Source: Oxytricha trifallax (lineage: Eukaryota; Ciliophora; Spirotrichea; Sporadotrichida; Oxytrichidae). From it: DNA of 64,000 bases. Position 1 is the first letter of the stretch, and every line of letters starts with the position of its first letter. Made by a program: the position numbers and the translations under genes. Below the pieces are notes generated by a model. The model had not been told where the DNA came from. It did no database searches and worked only from the letters and a program-made list of their open reading frames with translations. The DNA lies in assembly GCA_000711775.1 (NCBI GenBank), contig ARYC01003549.1:1-64000 (forward strand). The letters run 5' to 3'. This document shows, in pieces, positions 22,431 to 32,863 of this stretch.

Positions 22431-23046
22431 ATGGTGGCAGTCTTACTAAACTCAGTCTCCTCTAAATATCAAATTCTTAAGGTTCTTATTATTTTTTATT
22501 CTATTTATTCTATTACACTTGAACTACAACCCTTCTACACTTTTGTTCTGAATAAAATGGAACTATAATATAATTGGCTTATATTACGATGAAGGGGGCA
22601 TGTTTTATGTTACAGTGAGTCACTACACATTCATGAATAACATAGGACTATGGTATATCTTTTTAGTAATAATTGTAGAGCCAAACGCTCTTTTTTTCTA
22701 GAATTGGATTGCCCATAAGCGAATTAAAGTCATCAAAATGCTATTTGTTAATCATCCCAGGGTTTAAAAGTGGTTCACTTGCAGTTACTCTAAACAGTTT
22801 GAAGCTTTTGAGAGGAAATATATGACACAGAAACTACAAATACAATTGAAAATTCATTTGAAGTTGCCAAAATTGTTGGAGAGTCGTTATATAACATGCC
22901 CATGATATATTGGTAAAAAATATGGGAATTAACAAGAAGGAGTGTTGATGATTTCTCAATTAAAATAATGAGAAGGTTCAATGATACGATAGAAATGGAC
23001 ATAATAAATCAGATTAGTCTAGAAAAATCAAAATTTGCCTTTAATT
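22431..23046 (+). CDS. Membrane protein segment: transmembrane part and cytoplasmic tail
   Basis: Three overlapping or adjacent frames look coding. 22431-22592 starts MVAVLLNSVSSKYQILKV. About 22565-22890 contains a likely membrane segment (NNIGLWYIFLVIIVEPNAL) followed by a basic stretch (NWIAHKRIKVIKMLF). 22809-23046 reads EIYDTETTNTIENSFEVAK and then SIKIMRRFNDTIEMDII. The reverse ORF at 22790-23002 is a shadow. The coding part stops where the Rep-element inverted repeat begins (23065), and coding-like acidic sequence resumes after the element at about 26690. Probably the membrane anchor and tail of the surface protein. Confidence 0.5.
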
Positions 23047-23064
23047 TAAATTTTTATTATAATT

Positions 23065-23209
23065 AAAATACATTTGAAATGTTAATTTTATATGAATGCA
23101 ATATAACATTTTAAATTAATAATTATAACTACCTCTAATTACAAATGCTTTTAACATTCTAATTTGATTTAGTGCACTTTTAAATTTTAAATATATCTTA
23201 TTAAATAAT
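23065..23209. repeat. Left terminal inverted repeat of the Rep element, outer part
   Basis: Starts AAAATACATTTGAAATG. It is the reverse complement of the end of the right repeat (26525-26669), including GCAATATAACATTTTAAATT and GATTTAGTGCACTTTTAA. It is cut at 23209 by the 1.6-kb insertion. Confidence 0.85.
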
Positions 23210-23225
23210 AATAATTATTAATCCT

Positions 23226-24811
23226 CATCGGGGGCTCAAGGCCCCCCGTATAAATATTTATGTAAATATATATGTAAGGGACAAGCCCTTTTAGTTATAT
23301 TAAGTTCAAACTGAAGAGAGTCGGCTAATGCTCAATAACTCTAATTAAGTAGTGAGTCTCAAGGGTTCTCCTGATGAATCTTGTTAGTTCACTACGGTCT
23401 CCTATGTATAACCCCTAATCAATTATCTCATTCGTCGTGTTGAATACTAGCTAGCATGTGTGCTTTATGTTGAATTTGTGGAACAGAGATTGAATTATGT
23501 ACTTGGTGATAGCTGTGGTGAGCTAAAATCCTCTTTGTTCATAAATTAGTTCATGTTCTATTTGGTGCTTGGCTTGTGTTCGTAGACTTTGTGATAATTA
23601 TTATTATTATTATTTATTAATTTGTTAATAAGGTTAAGTCTCTATTGGATAGTTGGATCCACTTATTTTGATAAATTAAAAATATTAATTTGTTAATATT
23701 GGGGTTATACTGCTTTTGTGGTCAGTGTATTCTTTTTAGGAACTATAGTATTGATTAGTACCACTCAATTTGTTTCTATAGTCCATGCAGCACCTCAATT
23801 ATTAGTATAATTTGTATGGCGGGTGCTAGTGGTTCCTTATTAGTTAGTGAACTCTTAGTTAATTGAAGTTGTTCCTCCTTGGGTTATACTAGTAACCATG
23901 GAACAATTTCTCTAGGAATCACTGACTTGGATCCAAAGGTGGACAAAAATTATTATAGAAATTTCTTTTTCTTATATTTAATAACTTTTTGTCTATGACC
24001 TGGTTCGAAATCGTATTTGATCATGACGTATTGGCTTAGGTCTAAAATATAGTCCTATTTAGTATAGAAGCCTCTTGGCATAGTTTCATGTCTTTCAAGT
24101 TTAATCAGATTTCGGCTATAAGCTTTGGTTACCGGTCTTTCTTGCAGGATAGAGTCTCCCCATTCGTTAAGGCAGTATTCTCTTTTTCTGGGCGCGTAGT
24201 GCTTACCCAGTTTTATACTACTTCTGTAAATTTTTGGTTAAGTTTTTAGTGTCGTTGTGATTTTTGTGAGTTAGACTATATTTGAGGTAGAAGCGGAAGT
24301 GAGTGGTAAAACTTATGTTCTTGTGAGTGTAGTAGTTGTGTTGGGTTCTTTCTCTTCTTCTTTTTCCTCATTTAATTATTCAATTAGTTGTTGTGGAGTC
24401 ATTCTCTTTATGGCTTATTGTATGTGTTCAAAGATGCTATTGAAGTTGTCTAGGTCCTAGTCTTAATCTAATTTCTGATAAAAAATCTGGTCAGATTCTG
24501 GTAAGATTTGGGGGTATCTAGTAGTGGAATTGAACACGTGTTTTTTGCCATATTAAGTATTATCGTCTGAATCAGAGTCATTTTCTGGAAGTAGTCGGGA
24601 CAACGCGTAGCTTGCGTTTTTGAAGAATCCTATTTCTTAACTTAGTGATAAGACTCTTTTATCCCTTAGTCTTTCATTTGAGTTAAGAAATTCATTTGTG
24701 TCTTCATCACTGAACTGTGGTTTTTTATACCTAAGAACTAGTTACCGGCTAACCTTCTTTAGGTTGACGTGCCGGGTAGGTTCTTTTTCTTACAGTTCTA
24801 ATTTAATAATT
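23226..24811 (-). CDS. Gln/Asn/Ser-rich ORF of the 1.6-kb insertion
   Basis: In the ciliate code the - strand is coding-like from the insertion boundary to TGA 23226-23228, about 525 codons, with one frameshift near 23720. Segments include QFSDEDTNEFLNSNERLRDK, FFKNASYALSRLLPENDSDS, HYAPRKREYCLNEWGDSIL and a poly-Asn stretch (INNNNNNNYHKVYEHK). No start codon or known domain is visible. An Asp/Ser-rich stretch recalls the ORF at 2417-3773. It could be the ORF1/gag-like protein of a retroelement, but that is inferred only from the insertion structure. Confidence 0.5.
23229..23248. repeat. GC hairpin at the 3' end of the insertion
   Basis: CGGGGGCTCAAGGCCCCCCG, a six-to-seven-pair GC stem in a region otherwise about 80% AT. 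In the orientation of the ORF it sits just before the insertion's 3' tail and includes the stop codon's edge. Possibly a 3' recognition structure. Confidence 0.7.
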
Positions 24812-24826
24812 ATCTTATTAAATAAT

Positions 24827-24931
24827 TATGACCAAATTGTACATTTTAGAGTTTCAGAATCAGTTTTTTTTAAAGATAGATTGTACAGATTTAAAGTAAG
24901 TGATTTAGTTTATTAAATTAATAATAACAAT
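24827..24931. repeat. Left terminal inverted repeat of the Rep element, inner part
   Basis: Contains AAATTGTACATTTTAGAGTT and TCAGAATCAGTTTTTTT, complementary to 26424-26520. It continues the outer part after the insertion and its duplicated target. Confidence 0.85.
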
Positions 24932-24974
24932 TTAATTGCGGTTAGAGTTCAGATAAATACTCACAAACTATCAT

Positions 24975-26401
24975 CTCCTTGATCCTCATCTTACAGCTGT
25001 GGACTCTGCTTACTTTCCTGTACTGCCTGGTGTGAATTCTCTATGATTGTCTCCTCGTCCTTTAGTAACATAGTGTCCCCATCTTCCTCCAATCTCTTCT
25101 TAAAGTGCAGTGCCAGCTCCACCTAGTTAAAGGGGAACTTCTTATCAGATCTGAGCATCTACTCGGTAAACTCCACTTTCAGCATCCTGGTCTCAAATTA
25201 CTTTCTATATAGAGCGCTCATATTTCAAACGGTAGTTGATTAAAAATAACTATCATTGGCACTTTTGAAATCTAATTACGGGATTTTAGTATTTAAGGTT
25301 GACTTTGTACTCCTCACTTTCAAAGAAGGTCTTGAATCATCAATCTTCTCCCAGCTTTAGAATAAGTCTCTCTTAATCTCATCCATAATCACGATCTAAG
25401 GTTTAGAGTGCGGCTTGCTGGAATCGATACAGAATGTCCTTTTCAATATTTTGAAGTCTTCTGTGATAAAGATCTTTATAAGGAACTTTGATATTGTAGT
25501 CTTTCTTGTGTTGGGCTCTCCATATAGCCATACGACATTTACTTTATCTGAACATTTTCTATAAATACATTTGTAGAGCTTGTCGACAGCATCAAAATAC
25601 AGCATTTCTTCAAGATTACTGTTGTTGAGATGATTTAAGTGTGGTGAATTGTGTCAGATCTCTCTAATAAGTTAGCGAGAGATTACAACTTAGTAAATTA
25701 TGGCTCAAGCCTGGGGAGAATTTTCTATTCGTAACCCTAGAGAATAACCAACTTATTTTGTGATTCAGTATTATCTATTCACAAACATCATCGTTTTCCT
25801 AATCCATTTTGTAAATATCTTGAACTCCGCTTATCTATTTGGCTCGGAAAGCTGCTTAAAGGTATTAGTGTCGTTACTCGAAGACTCTGAAGATGCATTT
25901 GAAGAGCACCTTCTACTTTCTTAATTTGCTGACTAAACTTTTGCGAATGCCTGGAAATCTTAGAAATAGCCTGAATCACCACATTGAAGTTTTAGTTATT
26001 CATTATTAGAAAACAGTCTCCTTAGATTAATCTTGGCCATAAGCGAGAAAGCGAATTAGAGATTGTTCAATTTCTTGTACCCAAGGTAATCTGTACCGGT
26101 AAAGTAATTCTTGCAGAGACCCAGTCCATCTATCTTTCACTGTATTAGTAAGTACTACCTTGCAGGTTATGTGACCGCACAGCGGAAGATGAGTGAATGG
26201 CAAACCGCAGAGTCAACTTGGCCATCTCCTCAACATTTCGGTGAACCTGCTGCTCGTCCTCAGTGATGATCTCAAAAACAAATATGTGCCGTCGTTAGTT
26301 TTCATCTCCTCCTTTTCTGAAGATAATTTTTTCCATCGCTAATCTAGTCTTGTTTCTAATGCATTCGTGAATCTGTTTTTAAACCTCTCTGTGTCATCCA
26401 T
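24975..26401 (-). pseudogene. Rep-like protein with SF3 helicase domain, decayed
   Basis: The - strand from ATG 26399-26401 reads MDDTERFKNRFTNAL and, after frame changes, a possible endonuclease part with HNLQG and a Ser-rich linker. The strongest part is about 25620-25330: a Walker A loop WLYGEPNTRKTTISKFL followed about 40 residues later by a Walker B-like PQIVIMDE. This arrangement and spacing fit superfamily-3 helicases of rolling-circle Rep proteins (CRESS-type DNA replicons, parvovirus-like NS1). The canonical Gly before the Walker Lys is Arg here. At least three in-frame TGAs and several frameshifts show it is not functional. Glutamines are encoded by TAA/TAG throughout, so it has adapted to, or decayed within, the ciliate code. 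The endonuclease assignment is uncertain. Confidence 0.6.
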
Positions 26402-26423
26402 TTAAGTATTTAAATCATTCCTA

Positions 26424-26669
26424 TATTTATTATTAATTTAATAAACTAAATCACTTAATTAAAATCTGTACAATCTATCTAAAAAAAAACTGATTCTGAA
26501 ACTCTAAAATGTACAATTTAATCATAATTATTTAATAAGATATATTTAAATTAAAAGTGCACTAAATCAAATTAGAATGTTAAAAGCATTTGTAATTAGA
26601 GGTAGTTATAATTATTAATTTAAAATGTTATATTGCATTCATATAAAATTAACATTTCAAATGTATTTT
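26424..26669. repeat. Right terminal inverted repeat of the Rep element
   Basis: Uninterrupted copy of the terminal repeat, about 245-257 bp, complementary to 24931-24827 and then 23209-23065. Confidence 0.85.
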
Positions 26670-26689
26670 AAAAATATTACTTTTTTTAC

Positions 26690-26856
26690 AATATCTATGA
26701 CTCAGACGATCATAATCTTTTTCAAGGAAATTTGATAAAAAAGAATTTAATAATGGATCATCAGATTATGACGACGATAAAGGATATTCAAAGAATAAAG
26801 CTGTGAGTTCGAAGTTATTAGGCTTTAATTTCCAGAAAATATGATGAGTAGGATTG
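26690..26856 (+). CDS. Acidic tail segment after the Rep element
   Basis: Frames NIYDSDDHNLFQGN and EFNNGSSDYDDDKGYSKN followed by KAVSSKLLGFNFQKI are Asp/Ser-rich and coding-like. They begin about 20 nt after the Rep element and resemble the hydrophilic tail before it, suggesting that the element interrupts one gene. Confidence 0.4.
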
Positions 26857-27130
26857 TTCAACCAGATTAATAAGAAAGGGGGAGAAATTAGAGAGAAGGA
26901 CAACAAATGCTTAAGCATATTTATAATAGACTCACCGATGCTCCACCAATAATAACTAAGATTTTAATAAAATTTAAGATAAAAAAATTATAACAATCCA
27001 GAACTCTTTTATAAATAAAAAAAATGTTACCAAACACTAAAGCATAGTTAAATAAATTAATTTTTTTTTTAAAAAAAATTTTATAAATGACTACCAACAG
27101 ATATGACATACTATTTGACAATTAACTAGG

Positions 27131-27478
27131 TACTACAATCCTTCATTCCCAATGTAATCCATAATGATTTCTTCAAATCCCTAGCAAACTGGCTAGCGAG
27201 CCGACAACCACCACAATCCAGCAGAATATTTAATATTAACGTTTTATTGGCAATAATCATCCAGCAAATAATAATATTTAAAGGATCGACTCCGCCTCTC
27301 AATAAGACATACACTCAGATCAGACACTGGAATTGCAGATAGAACTACTAAAAGGTAATATTTACAAAACAGAATGAAATCAAGGAAAGTTAAGAAACTT
27401 AATATCTAAAAGCACTATTGCCAGATTGTAAAGCTTAAAACAAGAAATACCAAGAACATAGAATCAGCGCATTGATTG
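27131..27478 (+). CDS. Coding segment, Gln/Ser/Arg-rich (unidentified)
   Basis: 116 codons, in the ciliate code only, to TGA at about 27476. It includes MISSNPQQTGQRADNHHNPA and DRLRLSIRHTLRSDTGIADR. The - strand standard-code ORF at 27126-27314 is its shadow. Together with 26690-26856 and 27998-28285 it may form the cytoplasmic C-terminal tail of the surface protein. The next 500 nt also stay open, but with AT-driven composition. Confidence 0.45.
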
Positions 27479-27997
27479 TATGGAAAAAAATATGAGAAGT
27501 GATTAAAACCCTTAAAAGAGAGTATAAGATTACTAAATTGACGATGAAAATGATTAAAATTAAATATTATTGCGAATGGGAGAATTATAAATACAAAACA
27601 CTATTATAGTTTATTCTCTAATGCCAAATAGTATTAACTTAATTTGGGGAACACAGAGATTTTAGCCAAAGTTTTTACTAATTGGGTAAAGTATATTATA
27701 GTGACCATGAAATAAAATTTCTTTAATAGTCATAAGTTAGAATAAAAAACAAATGTAAATCATCGAGAAGTTAGTAGAGGAAAAATCAAGATAAAATAAC
27801 AGTTAAAGCTACAAATCTGATTGATTTTATTTTGCAAATAACAATCAATTTATTAATTTCATATTTTAAATAACAATTACCTTTTCTTAATAAATTTTTT
27901 TAATTCAATAATCTATGTTCAGATTCCAAAAATATTTAATGTATCTAATTACATTAATATTAAAAAATAATTAATAACAGGAAAGGTATGTGATGAG

Positions 27998-28285
27998 GAT
28001 GAAGATACAAATACCTTTAACACAGTTGATCATACAGATTATGTAGATTACTGTTCCGAATAACAAAGAGAAATACAGAAGATGTATAAATCAAAGAAAC
28101 ACGTTTCTCGATAAGATAACCAATCATCTATTTATTCGATCCAAGCTCTGCAATCTTTTTGTAAATATGACCCCAGAAATGATGGAATAAGGGGTAAAAA
28201 ACAGCATCTCAAAAATGATTAACTTGTGTTATAAATAGCATTATTAATTGCAGTCAGTCATTCTCGTTCGATTCCGCTTTAAGAA
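27998..28285 (+). CDS. C-terminal coding segment of the large + strand gene
   Basis: Frame VCDEDEDTNTFNTVDHTDY, then YCSEQQREIQKMYKSKKHVS, then SIYSIQALQSFCKYDPRND, ending at TGA about 28285. Composition is strongly coding and hydrophilic. It is the last readable segment of this strand before the GC-rich region. No domain recognised. 28290-28880 holds only AT-rich DNA. Confidence 0.5.
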
Positions 28286-28887
28286 TTTACCTTGCTGCTT
28301 TATCCTTTTGTCTTTGTTAGAAAAACTAAATGGCAACACATTTGACCTCTAGACTGAGTCTCCAAAAGAGTATATGTAAACTTATGTTAAAATTTATGCA
28401 CTATCACATTAACAGTAGAATTATGGGGAAATAAATGGGTTAGTAAACTGTCGAAGTTTTATAGAATAATTGACCAGTTACCTTTAAAATAGTGACAGCA
28501 ATTTGATTTTGCCACATCTGCATAAGTTGTTAAAAATAAATATGATCCACTTGAACCCAGAAAGCATAAACGCATCATATTGCAAAAGTTTATTGTTTTA
28601 TCTGACTAATCCTGAAAAATAAGAGGAAAAATTTAATTAAAAGTATAATTTGAATTCGAATAGGAAGTGGTTAAAAATTGAAAATAAATTTGAAAGAAGA
28701 ATAATTATTAACGAACGAAGTAACTTTTCATTTTATATTATATATTTATATTTTTTTTTATTTTTTTATAATATATATATATATAAGGGCTCCTATCACA
28801 AAACAGAAAGCAACCAAATTCCTAGGGTCAGTATTTAAGACTTTTAATATTATTAATCAGACTTTGAAATTATTCATAACAGCTATA

Positions 28888-30310
28888 AATGGCGGCCTCC
28901 CTTAGTCAGTCATCTGAACCAGGTTAATGAGAGATTCACAGGCTTTACCAGAGACGTCCCGTGAAGATGCCGTTAAGCCAGTACTATCAGCGGGGAGCCT
29001 TGCAGGCATGGATGCAGAGGGAGATGAGGGTGAGGCCATTGACATGTTTGACATTTACTGTATCACAATTGCAAGCATCTACATCGCATGGCTGCCATAA
29101 ATTTCCATTTGCCTTGTATGGTCCAACTATCATATGGCCTTCTCAAGCGATTCAGACAATACTCGTGACTCTTTGAGCGGTTGGAGGGTTGGTGAAAGCG
29201 TATTTCAAGTAGTACTTGGTGCATTGTGATTAAGAAGAGCAAGATGTGGTAACTTTATTTGCGCTGAGACTATTAGTATATACGCATGGAACTGAAAGAG
29301 TATTAGTAAGAGGAAGACTTGTATTAGCTGCTACCTACATGATTACACCTTCTCTCTTGGTATCTGGGCCAGCACTATTTACTGCGAAGAAGTCATTGTG
29401 GAGATCTTTAGTGCCAGAGTGGGTGGGAACTCCATTGGTCGAGACACTAACGAGTGAAGCACGCACGGTAAACTACTTCAAGACTCCTCTGCCTCCCTAT
29501 TGGTAAGTGCACTCCATCTCTTTTGAACTCCATTATATAGTTAAAGAATCCGCCTAGGCGTCTCATAGAGCAGGATAGAGGAAAACGCGCAGCACAGAGT
29601 AGAAATAGTAGCAGGCTAGAGAATGCAGTGAGAAATGGAATGTGCTCTAGGCGCTCGCACAATGGCATAGGGTGGTCCCCGAAAATAAAGATGCTCACTT
29701 ATCTCGCGATCTACGACACTTGTCTAAGTCGGAGACCCCATCTCCGTAGATAAAAACATGGAGAATCACGTGGTACTACTGGCCGCCCCCCATTCGAAGG
29801 TTCGCCCCTTACTTCGTCTGCAAAATCGAAAGTACATAAATGCCTGAATTCCCCTTGGAAGTGATTTGACCACTTTCTAAAGGAGCACACTAAACCACTA
29901 CTGTATGCTCGAGAGCAGATAGATGCCGTGAAACTGATGCTTAGGCTGTACTATACCTTCCCGCTGAGACAGCAACGGATTACCTATTAGCTTCATCATT
30001 AAGCATCCCCTTTAGAACACCCACCTATCTGTCAACATTTGGACAAAAGTGTCAACATTTTGACATCGAGATTCTTAAGTGTAGAATGTGGTACGTGTTG
30101 AAGAGCCACGATCAAGAGCGAAGACTTCAGACTAAAATGCCATGCAAATAAGAAGGAATGAAAGCTTGGCCATGAATCGCATGAGAGCTTGCAGTCTAAG
30201 CAGGGTAGATCTTTCCAGTAGTAGGAATAAGAAGACATCTCTTTAGCCAATACTCTCAATGACTCCACTCTTAAGCATCCTACTCTACTAATAGTATTCG
30301 CTTGTTAAAT
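28888..30310 (+). CDS. GC-rich coding-like stretch (unidentified, several frames)
   Basis: Base composition rises sharply compared with the surroundings. Segments with coding character on + include MDAEGDEGEAIDMFDIYC and DSLSGWRVGESVFQVVLGAL (about 28940-29230), KRKTCISCYLHDYTFSLGIW and SARVGGNSIGRDTN (about 29300-29455), VGDPISVDKNMENHVVLL (about 29720-29850), ILKCRMWYVLKSHDQERR (about 30060-30165) and QGRSFQQQEQEDISLANTL (about 30195-30280). They lie in different frames and are cut by TGAs, so the region is either several short segments with small spacers or a decayed gene. Standard-code ORFs here on both strands are partial or shadows. No family recognised. GC and codon use unlike the neighbours could mean a highly expressed gene or foreign origin. 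Confidence 0.45.
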
Positions 30311-30466
30311 TGCCAAATATAGTAATTACGCTCATGTATAAATATATTATCTCTCCTATATGTATTTAGCTAATGGGTTTTGTTTTTGCATTTGATTTTC
30401 TTTTTCACTAATTTTTACATTATTTTAATAAATAAAAATTAATAAATAAATTAAAAAACTTAAGAT

Positions 30467-30715
30467 GGTGTTCCTGGAGCAGCTAGTCATTTCATAAAGT
30501 TTGTAAGTTTCAAAAAAAATATCTTAAATTTTTTAATTTCAGCAATACTTACCAGCTGGTAGCTTCATCAGAGAACCGAGACCTCTAGTGGAACTGGAAA
30601 AAAATGGGAACAACAGAATAATTATGGCGAAATGGAGCAAATTATGAAGGATATTTGAAAGATGATAAAGTTGTTTCTGGATTCCATTTCTGTAATTGTC
30701 TATACTAAAGACTTA
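30467..30715 (+). CDS. MORN-repeat protein fragment with 40-nt intron (copy A)
   Basis: Exon end, then an intron GTAAGT...TTTCAG at 30503-30542 (40 nt), then a frame with NRDLQWNWKKMGTTEQ and LWRNGANYEGYLKDDK, a recognisable MORN repeat (xNGAxYEGxxKDDK), ending at TGA near 30713. MORN repeats bind membranes or organise cytoskeletal proteins. A similar intron-exon unit occurs at 32864-33085, and a weaker copy at 45550-45760. Only part of a gene is present. Confidence 0.55.
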
Positions 30716-30794
30716 TTATTTAAATTCATTTTCATTTTATATAAAGTCTTCCACTTATTTATCATTAATCGTAATTGTCTTTAGTTTTATAGAC

Positions 30795-30960
30795 CCAGTA
30801 GGCATTACTACTTAGAGCACACTAAATATTGTGAACCACACATTATTTCCCCATACAGCCTCCCATAATTACCAAGTTAATCGTGCCTATGATGATTTCT
30901 GCTTCCTCACGAATCAACATTAACAGATAGTATTTCACCAAATCTATCACTTAATCTGTG
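30795..30960 (-). CDS. Coding segment (unidentified)
   Basis: The - strand reads KYYLLMLIREEAEIIIGTIN and MGGCMGKQCVVHNIQCALSS. Composition is coding-like. It follows, on the same strand, the choline-transporter-like segment at 31430-31714, but I cannot match it to that family. Confidence 0.35.
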
Positions 30961-31429
30961 AATTAATTTACATTAATAATTAAAATAATTGGTGTAAAAT
31001 GATATTTATAAAAATATTGTCATAGTAAGTATCATAAAATATCCTTCATTTGTTTATATATTTTTTTTCATTAATTTCTGAATCTGGAATGCAATACTTA
31101 TTTTATACTAAAATAATTTAAACGTTAATCTATAAATACATTTTTAGGTGCTGAATCAGCTGTTCATAACTTTCTTTTCTATTTACCTTTTTGCAAGATA
31201 ATTTATAGAATTTATTTCTTTCTTTTTAATATAAATACATATTTACTGTTCGAGGTAATAATTTGCAAACATTGTCCATTCAATTGGCTATATAATTCAC
31301 TTTATATGGCTAAAACACCAGGAGCACGTCAATAAAGTATCCAAAATTTTTGGTTGCATTATATCAACATAAATTGCCTAAGATAAGTATTAGTACATTA
31401 AAAGATTAATCATACCATCACAATCCCAA

Positions 31430-31714
31430 CCTGTAAGTAAAAGCACTGGATCATCTTTTATTAAATCATAAGCAACTGTGCCTGCCATCCCAACACAAAA
31501 ACCTACAAAAAGGAAACAGCAGATAGTATTGGTGCACTATATTTATAACTCGACTAATGCTAATTAATCCTTTGGAATATATAATCTATTATTCTAAAAT
31601 AATAAAAGCCAAAGAATGGGTTACAAAGTATTATTAACATTAATTTTTACCAGCCTCACAATGAGTTTCCTAGATGTAGTTAGCGTTTAAATTGTTTTTA
31701 TCCATGGTCTAACT
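31430..31714 (-). CDS. Choline-transporter-like (SLC44/CTL) protein, N-terminal segments
   Basis: The first segment starts at ATG 31712-31714 (MDKNNLNANYIQETHCEA). After about 150 nt of AT-rich spacer, a second segment (about 31510-31425) reads ICCFLFVGFCVGMAGTVAYD followed by IKDDPVLLLTGWDCDG. SLC44/CTL proteins start with a cytosolic tail and a first membrane helix, followed by a GDPxxLLxGxDxxG-type loop, which fits. These multipass proteins carry choline and related substrates. The rest of the protein is not found nearby, so the gene is incomplete or its other segments are elsewhere. Confidence 0.5.
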
Positions 31715-32079
31715 TTGTTTATCATTTCATCAAACTTTATTTACTTATTAATAATTCAATTAAATTTCTTTAATAATTTTAGTTTTCTATTATAAATCTA
31801 AAATCTAGTTTTATAAATTTAATCCAATTCAAACTCCAAAAACTATAGGTAATTTATTTTTGATTAAAAAAATATTATTGGGATTTAAATTTATGATTAA
31901 ATGATATGATAGTATTGAGTGCTTTTTTTTACTGAGATTTATTATTAAATTATATAATTGGAATTGGCACTCATATACCCTAAAGGAACTACTCAAGTTT
32001 TTTGGTTTCTTTACAATTTGGCTGTTTGAAAAACATACAAGTCAAAACCAAGAATAACAAGGATTCGTTTCCATTTTAT

Positions 32080-32345
32080 TTTATTACTTGAATTGTAGGT
32101 TTTCAATGAACTTGAAAATGTTTGAAGTGTTGTAGAAACCTTCTGGGCAAGTGGCTACACAATCGCACTTATATAATTTTTGTAAATATCTAGCTACATT
32201 TCAACTTAAACATGCAGTACTGTTGCTTGTTTTACATTTTCTTGAACATGCTTTACAGATTTTTTTTGAATCTGCGTAAGTTCCTAAAGGACAAGTATTT
32301 ATGCAAGTATTATTGCTTAGATATTAAAGAGATCCAATATTGAAG
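32080..32345 (-). CDS. Cys-rich extracellular repeat segment (furin/EGF-like)
   Basis: The - strand reads NNTCINTCPLGTYADSKKIC and KACSRKCKTSNSTACLS, then KCDCVATCPEGFYNTSN. The CxxxCPxGxYxD...C..C pattern is the Cys-rich repeat widespread in ciliate surface proteins. It lies downstream, on the same strand, of the surface-protein segments at 34380-36240 and could be their membrane-proximal part. This linkage is inferred. Confidence 0.6.
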
Positions 32346-32863
32346 CAAGATGTATTATGAGACTTTCTGCTAGTAGATCAATTTTTTCAAGGTAATGTAC
32401 TTGCAAAACTTGGAATCAAGCTATCAGCTATTAAATATATTGAGTAGATTTAACTATTGCTTGTGAAAAAAAAACTATAGTGAAAGAATTTGTCTTTGAT
32501 CAATCTGAAGGGTTAGTTATTTATCCTATGTTTATCTTAACTTGACTTACTGTGCTATATTAGCTGAAAATGTATCACTAATTTCATTTCTGGTTGAAGT
32601 ATTTATTGTGCAAGATGACATTCTCTCTTTTATTTTTTGATTAGAAAATATGCCATTTTTTAAATATTAAAATTATAAAAATATTCCGTGTCCTTTACTT
32701 AGTTAGGTGAACTTAGCAACGCGTTGCTAATTTATCAAAATTTAGCAGCGCATGTATATATTAATTTTGATTAAGTTTTTACAATATTGTATATCGTAAA
32801 AAATAATTATAATTTATAAAGAATTTGATAAATAAAAATGAAATTAATTAGAAGTTATAGAAA

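Larger units (their letters stand above)
23210..24811 (-). mobile_element. 1.6-kb retroelement-like insertion with 15-bp target duplication
   Basis: Both flanks carry ATCTTATTAAATAAT (23195-23209 and 24812-24826), and the inverted repeat of the Rep element is split exactly there. A 15-bp duplication suits target-primed reverse transcription (LINE/SINE type). On the - strand the reading frame runs right up to the 5' boundary without a start codon, as in 5'-truncated insertions. The 3' end has a strong hairpin (23229-23248) followed by an AATAATTATTATT tail. No reverse transcriptase domain is seen in this copy. Confidence 0.65.
23065..26669. mobile_element. Rep-type element with ~255-bp terminal inverted repeats
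   Basis: The right terminal repeat (26424-26669) is matched in reverse complement by 23065-23209 joined to 24827-24931. The left repeat was split by a later insertion (23210-24811). Without it the element is about 2.0 kb with one gene region, a decayed Rep-like SF3 helicase on the - strand. It lies between coding segments of a + strand gene, so it would have to be removed with the IESs. A target duplication is not obvious in the AT-rich flanks. Confidence 0.75.

Noticed and set aside
27496..27997. ~165-codon + ORF open only in the ciliate code
   Set aside because: With TGA as sole stop, such lengths occur by chance in DNA this AT-rich; composition is AT-driven.
28255..28290. Possible tRNA T-arm (GTTCGATTCC) near 28270
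   Set aside because: No matching T stem, anticodon arm or acceptor stem around it.
29447..30268. - strand ORFs in the GC-rich region
   Set aside because: Shadows of better + strand frames in higher-GC DNA where stops are rarer.
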